DNA of 46,634 bases from an uncultured Selenomonas sp. (lineage in GTDB: Bacteria > Bacillota > Negativicutes > Selenomonadales > Selenomonadaceae): assembly GCA_947167105.1 (NCBI GenBank), contig CAMVGU010000023.1, positions 1 through 46,634 on the forward strand, in the 5' to 3' direction. How positions within the stretch are numbered: position 1 is the first letter of the stretch; every line of letters starts with the position of its first letter. This document shows positions 1 to 7,283 of this stretch, one piece after another. The notes beneath the pieces were generated by a model that searched no databases, was not told the origin of the DNA, and worked only from the letters and a program-made list of their open reading frames with translations. The position numbers and the translations under genes were made by a program.

Positions 1-119
1 CTTATACTGTAGGGCTGGCACACTACAGAACCCGTGGAGGTGAGTGGCGGGGCTGAAAGCCGCCATAAACATTTTTTGCATACATCTCTCCCCCTACCTT
101 ATTAAACCGCTGTCATTGC

Positions 120-887
120 CTATCTCGCCCCCGTATACCTGTAAACTTCCGTCCAAGACCGTCCATAAGCGTCATAATAGTCTATCTCCCCGCCCTGGTC
201 GCCTGTACGCCACGCACCGCCCCGGGGATTATTGACTCCCCTGGCTTCTACCGTTTTTCCGTTGCCGATGTATATAGCCACATGTGCTTCCGGATAGCAC
301 AGGATATCGCCACGCCGCAGGTCATTTTTTACTGCCTCCCAGCTATATCTTGTAAAGCCACCGATTCTCTGCATATCCGGCCAAATCGTGTCGGCATCGC
401 CTGTAACCTGTCTGCCCTGATAGCGCTCATAATAGTCAGGGTTCTTTTGCCAAGCCGCTATAAGGGGGAAGCCCGCATGATCCAGGGCGTGATAGACCAG
501 GGAGGAGCAATCAAAATCCGGGCCTTCTCTTGAGCCTGTATAGGGATGATTCGCAGTTGCATTTTCCGCTCCCTGGGAGTAGCCATGTATATCATTATCC
601 GCAATCATGCAGGCCCACTGGACGTAGACTTCAATTCTTTGCGCCCCTTCTGCGGCAGGAGCTTGGGCCTTACGCTCCGCTCTTGCGGGCATTTCAGCCG
701 CAAGTTTTTTCTCGGCAATCTTCTCTACAGCTTCCGCCTGCCCAAAAGCTTTTCTGCTGGCACCAGGCGCGCTTTCTGTATGTTTGTCACCTATGGACAC
801 GAGTTCTTCAACAGCAGGAATATCTGCCACTGAAAGGCTTGTGAAAACCAAGGCCGCACATAGAGCAAGATAACACATTTTTTTCAT
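120..887 (-). CDS. Exported NlpC/P60-type peptidoglycan hydrolase
   Basis: 255-residue exported cell-wall amidase or endopeptidase candidate. The chosen ATG (887) follows a purine-rich site (GGAAGAGGTGG) and opens a signal peptide of about 21 residues; an in-frame start 26 codons upstream would bury that signal. Residues 25-85 are an Ala/Glu/Lys-rich linker. The catalytic domain follows, with the nucleophile in DFDCSSLVYHAL (Cys127) and the general base in AHVAIYIGNG (His202). The conserved Trp/Tyr-rich part before the Cys resembles phage-type amidases of the NlpC/P60 superfamily. It stands alone, convergent to nothing in the window. The family is clear; the bond cut is not. Confidence 0.85.
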   Translation of the reverse strand: MKKMCYLALCAALVFTSLSVADIPAVEELVSIGDKHTESAPGASRKAFGQAEAVEKIAEKKLAAEMPARAERKAQAPAAEGAQRIEVYVQWACMIADNDIHGYSQGAENATANHPYTGSREGPDFDCSSLVYHALDHAGFPLIAAWQKNPDYYERYQGRQVTGDADTIWPDMQRIGGFTRYSWEAVKNDLRRGDILCYPEAHVAIYIGNGKTVEARGVNNPRGGAWRTGDQGGEIDYYDAYGRSWTEVYRYTGAR

Positions 888-1085
888 GGTAAAGTCCACC
901 TCTTCCTTCTGTGCTGCTACAGCATGTATATGAAAATTATCAGATAATTTTACCGCTACTGTCACCTATTCACAGAGAAACTGCCGCTCCCTGTGGACAG
1001 TCGTTCTCATGTGTGCATTTCGACACCCCCTCCGAGACATCCTGCTTTTTTCTTTACATTTCTAAAACATTTTCACTTTTGTAAG

Positions 1086-1113
1086 AAAAAAGGAACCGCC
1101 CCCGAGCGATTCC
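1086..1113 (-). terminator. Rho-independent terminator of the 79-residue gene
   Basis: Read on the minus strand, GGAATCGC and GCGGTTCC form an 8-bp stem (one G-T pair) around a 6-base loop, followed directly by six T. It lies 40 bases beyond the stop codon of the small gene at 1153-1392. Confidence 0.7.
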
Positions 1114-1152
1114 TCAACTGCCGCAATTATGATATGAATATGATTCCCCGGA

Positions 1153-1392
1153 TCAGGCCAATCCCCTTAAACGTGCCCTCTCCGCCTGCATCTCTGAATA
1201 ATACCAACGGGTAGATTTGCCAATAGCACAGCGAACTGCATCCAGCTTGCCTGCCAGGGCCAGCTTCTTCAGGCTTGCAATGTCGAAGCCGCTGACCGAG
1301 AGATAGCTTGCCGACAGGAAACCTCCTTGCTTCAGCATCTTGCGATAACTCACACTGTCACGGCGGTCCATTTCGATGTTCTTGATTGCCAT
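1153..1392 (-). CDS. Small protein of unknown function, possibly DNA-binding
   Basis: 79 residues. The start at 1392 follows GGGGGGAT with 8 bases spacing; an alternative GTG five codons earlier is less well placed. The protein is basic and helical, and its end (IGKSTRWYYSEMQAERARL) loosely recalls the wing and last helix of excisionase/MerR-like proteins, but no clear family is recognised. It has its own promoter (1459-1487) and terminator (1086-1113), so it is a single-gene unit. It diverges from the toxin-antitoxin operon. Confidence 0.6.
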   Translation of the reverse strand: MAIKNIEMDRRDSVSYRKMLKQGGFLSASYLSVSGFDIASLKKLALAGKLDAVRCAIGKSTRWYYSEMQAERARLRGLA

Positions 1393-1458
1393 ACTAAATC
1401 CCCCCACAGCTTGTGTTCAATTTTCTTGAATTTATCTGTGTGTTCTTGCGGCAAGCCT

Positions 1459-1487
1459 ATTATAGCACACAACTGTATATTTGTAAA
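1459..1487 (-). promoter_or_regulatory. Sigma-70-type promoter for the 79-residue gene
   Basis: On the minus strand TTTACA and a perfect TATAAT are separated by exactly 17 bases, about 65 bases upstream of the start codon at 1392. Confidence 0.7.
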
Positions 1488-1541
1488 ACACTCTCATTTA
1501 CACAATATATCAATTCTATCTTTCCCTCGCCCCCCGCAGTA

Positions 1542-1550
1542 TGATACAAT
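1542..1550 (+). promoter_or_regulatory. Extended -10 promoter of the toxin-antitoxin operon
   Basis: TGATACAAT gives an extended -10 element (TG, one base, TACAAT) 46 bases before the antitoxin ATG. The -35 position is poor (TTTCCC at 1521-1526, 18-base spacer), which fits a promoter that relies on the TG extension. Confidence 0.45.
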
Positions 1551-1596
1551 AAGGCATATAAACAACTTCATATGCAGTAGAAAGGAAGTGATTTGT

Positions 1597-1899
1597 ATGT
1601 CAGAACAGGTATTGGTACAATTCAGGGTTGACAAGGCCCTGCGACAGGAGGTGGCACAAATATATGAGGCAATGGGCATGGATCTTCCCACTGCTCTGAG
1701 AATGTTTTTGACTCGCAGCAAGATGGAACGGGGACTTCCCTTTGAAGCCAAACTGCCGGACACAAGCATTCCCAGGAGCATGGCCTGGAATGCTTTTGAG
1801 CAGCTACGCCAGGAAGCTTCCAATCTGCCGGAAATGACGCTTGACGAAATCAACGAGGAAATTAGTGCCATACGTAAAGAGAGAAGGCGCGAACGTTGA
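1597..1899 (+). CDS. RelB/DinJ-family antitoxin
   Basis: 100-residue antitoxin expected to bind its own promoter through an N-terminal ribbon-helix-helix and to neutralise the toxin with its C-terminal tail. The sequence begins with the beta strand VLVQFRVDKALRQEV, then the DinJ-like helix pair with MGMDLPTALRMFLTRS. The acidic-then-basic tail (EISAIRKERRRER) is typical of an unstructured toxin-binding end. The ATG at 1597 follows AAAGGAAG by 6-7 bases; the open frame reaches further upstream but has no better site. It overlaps the toxin start by four bases. Confidence 0.88.
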   Translation: MSEQVLVQFRVDKALRQEVAQIYEAMGMDLPTALRMFLTRSKMERGLPFEAKLPDTSIPRSMAWNAFEQLRQEASNLPEMTLDEINEEISAIRKERRRER

Positions 1900-2303
1900 A
1901 ATACTACGCCGTCATAGATACCAATGTGCTTTTATCTGCCCTTCTTTCTAAAAAATCCGACACTGCCACCGTAAAAATCCTGAAAGCTGTAATGGATGGC
2001 ACAATCATTCCCCTTCTCCACGAAGAAATCCTCGCCGAATACGCTGAGGTACTCAATCGTCCTAAATTTCACTTATCATCCCACACCGTACAGTTTGTCC
2101 TCAACGCTATAAAAGGCTACGGCCTGGAAGTTTCCCCCAGTCCCACAGGTGTATCCCTTGTTGACCCGGATGATCTGATTTTCTATGAGGTTGCCTGTGA
2201 AAAGCAATCCGAAGGTGCCTGCCTTGTGACTGGCAACTTAAAGCACTATCCCGTCTCGCCTTTTATCATCACGCCCGCACAGATGATCGACATTTTATCA
2301 TAG
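1896..2303 (+). CDS. PIN-domain toxin (putative TA toxin, PIN family)
   Basis: 135-residue PIN ribonuclease toxin. Acidic residues that would bind metal are Asp8 (AVIDTNVLLSAL), Glu48 and Asp92/93 (VDPDDLIFYEVA), and the late TGNLKHYP stretch is typical of the PIN family found with RelB/RHH antitoxins. Translation starts at TTG (1896), which overlaps the antitoxin stop as TTGA, so it should depend on translational coupling. The rare start plus coupling would keep toxin below antitoxin. RelB-type antitoxins are more often paired with RelE; pairing with PIN is a known alternative. Confidence 0.85.
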   Translation: MKYYAVIDTNVLLSALLSKKSDTATVKILKAVMDGTIIPLLHEEILAEYAEVLNRPKFHLSSHTVQFVLNAIKGYGLEVSPSPTGVSLVDPDDLIFYEVACEKQSEGACLVTGNLKHYPVSPFIITPAQMIDILS

Positions 2304-2331
2304 AATTTTTCCTCTCTTAGAGTTATACTAT

Positions 2332-2343
2332 ATTCAATTGAAT
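2332..2343. promoter_or_regulatory. 12-bp palindrome upstream of the hydrogenase operon
   Basis: ATTCAATTGAAT is a perfect palindrome 42 bases before the first hydrogenase gene, just after a TATACT that could act as a -10 box. A repressor site is possible but the regulator is unknown; the sequence is not an obvious Rex or Fur box. Confidence 0.25.
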
Positions 2344-2385
2344 GATATTGTATTGTATTGATTGCTTCACGAAGGAGGCTGCCCT

Positions 2386-2886
2386 ATGCTGAACAATGAT
2401 TCTCCCGGCTCCCCCCTGCCTGACGGTCTGCAAGCCAAGCTGGATCTGGTGCTGGAAGCCCATGATTATGACGCGACGCAGATTGTCGGCATCCTGCTGG
2501 ATGCCCAGGAGCTGAACGAGCTTCATTACGTGCCGGAGCCGGTATCATATTACCTGGCGGAGCGGCTGAAGATGCCCGTGTCCGGCATCTTCGACTGCCT
2601 GAGTTTTTACTCGGAGCTCTCGGATAAACCACGCGCCAAATATCCCCTGCAGGTCTGCTCCTCCATTGCCTGCCGGGTAAACCAGTCGGACAGCCTTGCC
2701 TCCGTGCTGAAGGAATTGCTGGGCATAGATTTCGGCGAAACCACCTATGACGGGCGCTTCACCCTGGAAAAGGCCACCTGCTTCGGCGCCTGCGACCGCG
2801 CCCCTGCCCTGCGCATCAACGGGCAGGTCTACGGGCCGCTCCATTCACGGGAAGAAATTGCCACGCTCCTGCGCGGGCTGGATTAA
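2386..2886 (+). CDS. NuoE/HndA-like [2Fe-2S] subunit of electron-transfer hydrogenase
   Basis: 166-residue thioredoxin-fold [2Fe-2S] protein, first gene of a three-gene operon. Cluster ligands are visible as Cys91 and Cys96 (CSSIAC) and Cys132 and Cys136 (CFGAC), the spacing of the NuoE/HndA/HydC family. The N-terminal helical domain is of normal length. The ATG at 2386 follows GAAGGAGG; an upstream TTG is unlikely. In this family the subunit docks onto the NuoF-like protein and passes electrons between NAD(H)/FMN and the hydrogenase; here it lies 10 bases from that gene. Confidence 0.9.
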   Translation: MLNNDSPGSPLPDGLQAKLDLVLEAHDYDATQIVGILLDAQELNELHYVPEPVSYYLAERLKMPVSGIFDCLSFYSELSDKPRAKYPLQVCSSIACRVNQSDSLASVLKELLGIDFGETTYDGRFTLEKATCFGACDRAPALRINGQVYGPLHSREEIATLLRGLD

Positions 2887-2896
2887 GGAGGGCATG

Positions 2897-4162
2897 ATGG
2901 AAAATTTTGCATTCCTGACACAGAATTTTGGCCGCTATGATACAGCCTCCATCGGCTCTTATATGAACGTCGGCGGCTTTCAGGCCTTGAAAAAGGCCGT
3001 GAACATGGACGGCGAGGAAATTGCCCAACTCATAGCCAGGAACAAGGTCAAGGGGCGCGGCGGTGCCGAATACGATATGGGCCGAAAATGGTCACAGGCC
3101 AGGGCGGTGCAGGGGGAGCACAAGGTCATTATCTGCAACGCGGACGAAGGCGAGACTACCACCTTCAAGGACAGGGAACTCATCAAAAACGACCCCTTCA
3201 ATCTGATTGAGGCCATGATTATTGCAGGCTGGGCCATGGGGGCGGACAAGGGCTTCATCTACATGCGCGCAGAGTACGCCTGCCTGCGTCCCCTGCTCCT
3301 TAACGCCATCCGCCAGGCGAAAAACTACGGCTTCCTGGGCACCAACATCCTGGGCCGGGGCTTCGATTTCGATATCAAGCTGTACTCCGGCGCCGGTGCC
3401 TATGTCTGCGGCGAGGGCACAGCACTTATACGCTCCATCGAGGGCAAGGCCGGGCGCCCCCGCATGAAGCCGCCTTTCATCAAGGTCAGCGGCGTCTTCG
3501 CCCTGCCCACCTGCCTGCAAAATGTGGAAAGCCTCTCCCTGGTGCCCCATCTGCTGCTGGACGAGGAAGGCCGCTATGCCGCCCAGGGCACGGAGGACTC
3601 GGTGGGCACGAAGCTTGTGAGCGTTGCCGGCAATGTACAAAAGCCCGGCGTCTTCGAGATTCCCTTCGGCACGACGGTGCGGGAAATCGTATACGGGCTG
3701 GCGGGGGGACTGCCGGAAGGGCAGGAGCTGCAGCTCATCCAGTTCGGCGGGGCCTCCGGCAAGGCCGCAGGCCCTGACATCCTGGACTGCCCCTATACCT
3801 ATGAGGATCTGCGCTCCCACGGCGTCATGGTCGGCTCCGGGGGGCTGGCAGTGGTGGACAAGCGCACCAGCGTACTGGATTTTTTGCGCATCAATCAGGA
3901 TTTCTTCTCCGAGGAAAGCTGCGGCCAGTGTACCCCTTGCCGGGAAGGAAACCTCCATATCAAGCTCATCCTGGAGAAGCTCTCCGCAGGCACAGCCACA
4001 GCGGAGGATGTGCGTCTGATGAAGAAGATTGCCAGGGTCATGAGCATGTCCTCCCTGTGCGGTCTCGGCGAGACGGCGCAGAATACCCTGCTCTCCGCCA
4101 TGCAGGTATTCCCGGAGGTCTTTGAGGTGACAGAAAGGCAGACAGGAGGCGTGGCATTATGA
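2897..4162 (+). CDS. NuoF/HndC-like NADH- and FMN-binding subunit, short form
   Basis: 421-residue flavin subunit expected to exchange electrons with NAD(H). Visible are a glycine-rich nucleotide loop (GRGGAEYDMGRKW, 53-65), the NADEG loop (81-85), CGEGTALIRSIEGKAGRPR (171-189), a SLBB-like part, and the [4Fe-4S] site CGQCTPC (342-348) with Cys388. It lacks both the N-terminal thioredoxin-like domain and the C-terminal ferredoxin domain of larger HydB/HndC proteins. The loop usually written GRGGAGFPTG is altered here, so cofactor preference may differ. Of two adjacent ATGs, 2897 has the better spacing (5) to AAGGAGG. It overlaps the next gene as ATGA. Confidence 0.88.
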   Translation: MENFAFLTQNFGRYDTASIGSYMNVGGFQALKKAVNMDGEEIAQLIARNKVKGRGGAEYDMGRKWSQARAVQGEHKVIICNADEGETTTFKDRELIKNDPFNLIEAMIIAGWAMGADKGFIYMRAEYACLRPLLLNAIRQAKNYGFLGTNILGRGFDFDIKLYSGAGAYVCGEGTALIRSIEGKAGRPRMKPPFIKVSGVFALPTCLQNVESLSLVPHLLLDEEGRYAAQGTEDSVGTKLVSVAGNVQKPGVFEIPFGTTVREIVYGLAGGLPEGQELQLIQFGGASGKAAGPDILDCPYTYEDLRSHGVMVGSGGLAVVDKRTSVLDFLRINQDFFSEESCGQCTPCREGNLHIKLILEKLSAGTATAEDVRLMKKIARVMSMSSLCGLGETAQNTLLSAMQVFPEVFEVTERQTGGVAL

Positions 4163-5907
4163 GCACCCAGGAAACGATGGTGAATCTGACCATCAACAAC
4201 ATCCCCGTCTCCGTGCCCAAGGGGACGAAAATCATGCAGGCTGCAGCCAGCATAGGCATCGACATACCCCACCTCTGCTACCATGAGGATCAGCGCATCA
4301 AGGCCCACTGCCGCCTGTGCTCCGTGGAAGTCACGGGGCGCCGCCGCCTGCTGGCCGCCTGCTCCACCGAGGTCTGGGAGGGCATGGACGTACACACGGA
4401 CACCAAGATTGTGCGTGACACCCAGATTACCATCCTGCAACTGATGCTGGCGAACCACAACAAGGACTGCCTGGCCTGCGCCCGCAACCAGAACTGCGAC
4501 CTGCAGCGCCTGTGCAGCCGCTTCAATATCCAGGGCTCCAACCTGCCCAGCGTGGTGAAGCCAGAGCCCATCATAGAGACAAATCCCTCCATCGTGCGGG
4601 ACCCGTCGAAATGCATCCGCTGCGGCCGCTGCATCCGCGCCTGCAAGGACGTGCAGGGCCTCCAGGCCCTGACCTACGCCGGGCGCAGCTCGGATATCTG
4701 CGTGACCAGCGCCTTCCACAAGCCCCTGGAGGCCACCGACTGCATCCTCTGCGGCCAGTGCAGCCTTGTCTGCCCCACGGGAGCCATCGTGGTAAAGGAT
4801 GACACCCAGAAGGTGCTGGACGCATTGCAGGACAAGACGAAGCATGTCATTGTGCAGGTCGCTCCCGCCGTGCGGGTGGCCCTGGGGGATGCCTTCGGCC
4901 TGGCCCCCGGAGCCATCGTGACCGGGCAGATGGTCACTGCCCTGCGGCTCTTAGGCTTTGACAAGGTTTTTGATACGAACTTCGGCGCCGACCTCACCAT
5001 CATGGAGGAAGGGGCGGAGTTCCTGCACCGCCTGGAGTCCGGCACCCCCGGCCCCATGCTCACCTCCTGCAGCCCCGGCTGGGTGAACTATGTGGAAAAG
5101 CACTTCCCCGAGCTGATACCCCACCTTTCCACCTCCAAGTCCCCCATGAGCATGTTCGGCGCCATCGCCAAGACCTACTACCCGCAGCAGGCGGGCCTTG
5201 ACGTGAAGGATATCGTGACGGTCTCCGTAATGCCCTGCACCGCGAAGAAATTCGAGGCAGCCCGCCCCGAAATGGGACGGGACGGCTACCGTGACGTGGA
5301 CGTTGTACTGACCACCAGGGAGCTTATCAAGCTTATCAAATATGTGGGCCTGCGCTTTGAGGATTTGCCGGAAACAGACTTCGACAGCCCCCTGGGCACC
5401 GGCTCCGGCGCAGGTGCCATCTTCGGCACCACCGGCGGCGTAATGGAAGCGGCCCTGCGCACCGTCTATGAAAAGGCCACGGGGGGGACCCTGCCCCAGC
5501 TGGAATTTGAGGAAGTGCGCGGCTTTAAGGGCATCAAGGAAACCACCGTGGAGCTGCCGGGCCGCAGCCTGCGCATAGCCATAGCCCACACCCTGAAGAA
5601 TGCCCGCCTGCTGATGGAGCAAATCAAAAAGGGCGAAAGCCCCTATGATTTCATCGAAATCATGGCCTGTCCCGGCGGCTGCATCGGCGGCGGCGGCCAG
5701 CCCATCGGCACCACCAATGCCATCAAAAAGGAGCGCATGGCGGCCCTCTACGAAATCGACAGGCAGATGCCCATACGCAAATCCCACGAAAACCCGGAAA
5801 TCCTCACCCTCTACAAAGACTTCCTGGAAAAGCCCCTGAGCGAAAAGGCTGAGGAACTGCTGCACACCAGCTACCATAAGGTCGCCAGGCCCTATGAATT
5901 TAACTGA
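4159..5907 (+). CDS. hydA: [FeFe] hydrogenase catalytic subunit (HydA/HndD type)
   Basis: 582-residue cytoplasmic iron hydrogenase, probably part of a trimeric NAD-linked, possibly electron-bifurcating, enzyme with the two preceding subunits. Domains in order: [2Fe-2S] ferredoxin (Cys40, 51, 54, 68), His-ligated [4Fe-4S] (His100, Cys104, 107, 113), two [4Fe-4S] ferredoxin motifs (Cys152-162 and Cys195-205), then the H-cluster domain. H-cluster loops are L1 TSCSPGW (301-307), L2 MPCTAKKFEA (358-367) and L3 MACPGGCIGGGGQP (502-515). L1 carries Ser where the best-known enzymes have TSCCP. Maturases HydEFG are not in the window. A terminator follows at 5922. Confidence 0.95.
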   Translation: MSTQETMVNLTINNIPVSVPKGTKIMQAAASIGIDIPHLCYHEDQRIKAHCRLCSVEVTGRRRLLAACSTEVWEGMDVHTDTKIVRDTQITILQLMLANHNKDCLACARNQNCDLQRLCSRFNIQGSNLPSVVKPEPIIETNPSIVRDPSKCIRCGRCIRACKDVQGLQALTYAGRSSDICVTSAFHKPLEATDCILCGQCSLVCPTGAIVVKDDTQKVLDALQDKTKHVIVQVAPAVRVALGDAFGLAPGAIVTGQMVTALRLLGFDKVFDTNFGADLTIMEEGAEFLHRLESGTPGPMLTSCSPGWVNYVEKHFPELIPHLSTSKSPMSMFGAIAKTYYPQQAGLDVKDIVTVSVMPCTAKKFEAARPEMGRDGYRDVDVVLTTRELIKLIKYVGLRFEDLPETDFDSPLGTGSGAGAIFGTTGGVMEAALRTVYEKATGGTLPQLEFEEVRGFKGIKETTVELPGRSLRIAIAHTLKNARLLMEQIKKGESPYDFIEIMACPGGCIGGGGQPIGTTNAIKKERMAALYEIDRQMPIRKSHENPEILTLYKDFLEKPLSEKAEELLHTSYHKVARPYEFN

Positions 5908-5921
5908 ATATCTCCCCTGAC

Positions 5922-5966
5922 AAATCGGGACTGCTGCAGGTCTTGCCTGCGACAGTCCCGATTTTT
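5922..5966. terminator. Terminator of the hydrogenase operon
   Basis: AAATCGGGACTG (5922-5933) pairs with CAGTCCCGATTT (5953-5964), with an inner GCAGG/CCTGC stem, followed by T residues. A-rich bases on the other side allow it to act in both directions, also serving the minus-strand remnant that ends here. Confidence 0.85.
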
Positions 5967-6121
5967 ATTGCAATGTATTCAGTATTTTTACGATATAGCA
6001 GACTTCATCATCGTTGATTTTTGTATCATATTTGTTTGCCAGGTTGCTGATGGCCACACGGCAGCGGGAAAACAAGGTTTCATTGGCGTGGATGAAATCA
6101 CGGATATGTGTCCATCGTTTC
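5965..6121 (-). pseudogene. 3' remnant of a gene resembling a PRD regulator
   Basis: About 50 codons remain, ending in a stop at 5965-5967. The conceptual tail includes CRVAISNLANKYDTKI and NDDEVCYIVKIL, which resembles the C-terminal helices of PTS-regulation (PRD) domains of sugar-operon regulators. The frame runs on upstream without recognisable homology, and the similarity stops near 6120 where a plus-strand fragment begins. A regulator of a neighbouring lost sugar operon is a guess. The domain name is tentative. Confidence 0.4.
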
Positions 6122-6230
6122 CAACGAGGCGAACACCTTCGACAAGCCGACAGTCAGCGGTATTCCCTTCCTGACAGGCGTAGGGCTCGATGAGGCCTGG
6201 GAGAAGCTGCAGGAGTATATCGAAGCCTAA
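6096..6230 (+). pseudogene. 3' remnant of an unidentified plus-strand gene
   Basis: An open stretch of 44 codons without a start, ending at TAA 6228-6230, reads as a normal protein end (KPTVSGIPFLTGVGLDEAWE, then KLQEYIEA) with matching codon bias. It abuts the opposite-strand fragment near 6110-6120, so two unrelated 3' ends face each other as after a deletion. The parent family is not recognised. The rest of 5908-6359 holds the terminator and about 130 bases in which nothing is seen except the aldolase leader. Confidence 0.4.
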
Positions 6231-6359
6231 AAAAATGCCCTCGCTGCAAGCGGGAACCAAGTGCATAACCGCGAATATATACAGAGAGCGTAAGAGCTTC
6301 GTTTCGCTCGTAAATTCTAACTCCCTCTGGTGTAACATGTTTTTGGAGGTTGATGGATA

Positions 6360-7037
6360 ATGTTGGAAGAACTCAAAAAGCAAGTCGTACAGTATGCGCT
6401 GGCAGCAGACCGCTCAGGGCTCTGCAAGCATCGTTCCGGCAATTTCAGCGTGCGTGACCCGGAGACGAACCTTGTGTGCATCACGCCCACCGGCATGGAT
6501 CGCGAAGAACTGACCTACCATGATGTTGTGGTCATGGACCTGGATGCCAAAGTGGTGGAGGCAGAGACCGGCCATCGCCCCACCAGTGAGTCACTGATGC
6601 ACCTGATGGTCTACAAGACCCGTCCGGGAATCAACGCCGTTGCCCATACCCACTCAAAGTTTGCGACTTCCTTCTCCATCCTGAAAAAGCCCATTCCGGC
6701 GGTGGTGTATGAGATTGCCAACCTGGGCTGCAAGGAAGGCTATATCCCCGTGGCCGAATATGGCCGTCCCGGCACGCCGGCCTTGGCTGAATCCGTTGTG
6801 GAGCCCCTGAAGATTTCGGATGTGGCGCTGATGGAAAGCCACGGTGTCATAGCAGTTGACGCTGTTTTGAAAGAAGCCCTGCTGAAGGCCAGCTATGTCG
6901 AGGAACTGGCTGAGATTTACTACCGCACCCTGACAATCCTGGGCAATGGCCAGGAGCCCCATGTAGTACCTCCCGAGGAATTGCAGAAATGGGCCTATCC
7001 CCAGGAGATCAAGCTGCTGCCGGGCGAAACAAAGTAA
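6360..7037 (+). CDS. Class II aldolase (L-fuculose-phosphate aldolase-like)
   Basis: 225 residues, the full length of the FucA/AraD family of zinc aldolases/epimerases. Active-site features are SGNFS (26-30, phosphate loop), Glu77 in TSESLMHLMVY, the zinc ligands His96 and His98 (AVAHTHSKFA) and His161 (MESHGVIAV). A fuculose- or rhamnulose-phosphate aldolase splits sugar phosphate into dihydroxyacetone phosphate and lactaldehyde; the exact substrate cannot be read. The ATG at 6360 follows GGAGG by 10 bases. The next gene was a dihydroxyacetone kinase, now gutted, so the aldolase may have lost its pathway. Confidence 0.87.
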   Translation: MLEELKKQVVQYALAADRSGLCKHRSGNFSVRDPETNLVCITPTGMDREELTYHDVVVMDLDAKVVEAETGHRPTSESLMHLMVYKTRPGINAVAHTHSKFATSFSILKKPIPAVVYEIANLGCKEGYIPVAEYGRPGTPALAESVVEPLKISDVALMESHGVIAVDAVLKEALLKASYVEELAEIYYRTLTILGNGQEPHVVPPEELQKWAYPQEIKLLPGETK

Positions 7038-7050
7038 GGATGGTGTTACA

Positions 7051-7186
7051 ATGAAAAAGCTTATCAATAAACCAGACCTCTTTGGATATGGCCGGCATGT
7101 CTATCTCCCTGCTGAAGCTGGACGCGGAATTGAAGCCCCTTATTGACCAGCCGTGCCATTCCCCGTTCTTTGAGCAAGCAAGGTAA
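7051..7186 (+). pseudogene. dhaK: Dihydroxyacetone kinase DhaK remnant, ends only
   Basis: The first codons read MKKLINKPDL, a typical DhaK start 13 bases after the aldolase and behind a Shine-Dalgarno-like AAGGATGG. After a frame change at about 7085 the sequence reads DMAGMSISLLKLDAELKPL and on to the stop at 7184-7186, which is a typical DhaK end. The central 270 or so residues, with the substrate-binding His, are gone. One internal deletion explains this. A 10-codon open frame (7196-7228) behind GGAGG may be a stump of a following gene. Confidence 0.75.
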
Positions 7187-7226
7187 GGAGGCCGAATGGT
7201 GTCAGGGCTTGAAAAGGTAAATAAAT

Positions 7227-7276
7227 AAGCCGAAAGGGGCTGCTGCACATGATGCAGCAGCCCCTTTCGGCTTTAT
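7227..7276. terminator. Strong bidirectional terminator
   Basis: A perfect 21-bp inverted repeat (arms 7227-7247 and 7253-7273, loop CATGA) beginning AAGCCGAAAGGGG, with T or A/T-rich bases on both sides. It ends the aldolase unit on the plus strand and the clostripain-like gene on the minus strand. Confidence 0.9.
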
Positions 7277-7283
7277 TATTATG

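Noticed and set aside
8..119. Possible gene end or RNA at the left edge
   Set aside because: No open frame with a ribosome site or protein-like composition and no stable hairpin with a T run was seen; nothing can be supported.
3092..3958. Minus-strand open frame opposite the NuoF-like gene (and 4951-5877 opposite hydA)
   Set aside because: Antisense shadow of conserved hydrogenase genes, with no start context or recognisable motif.
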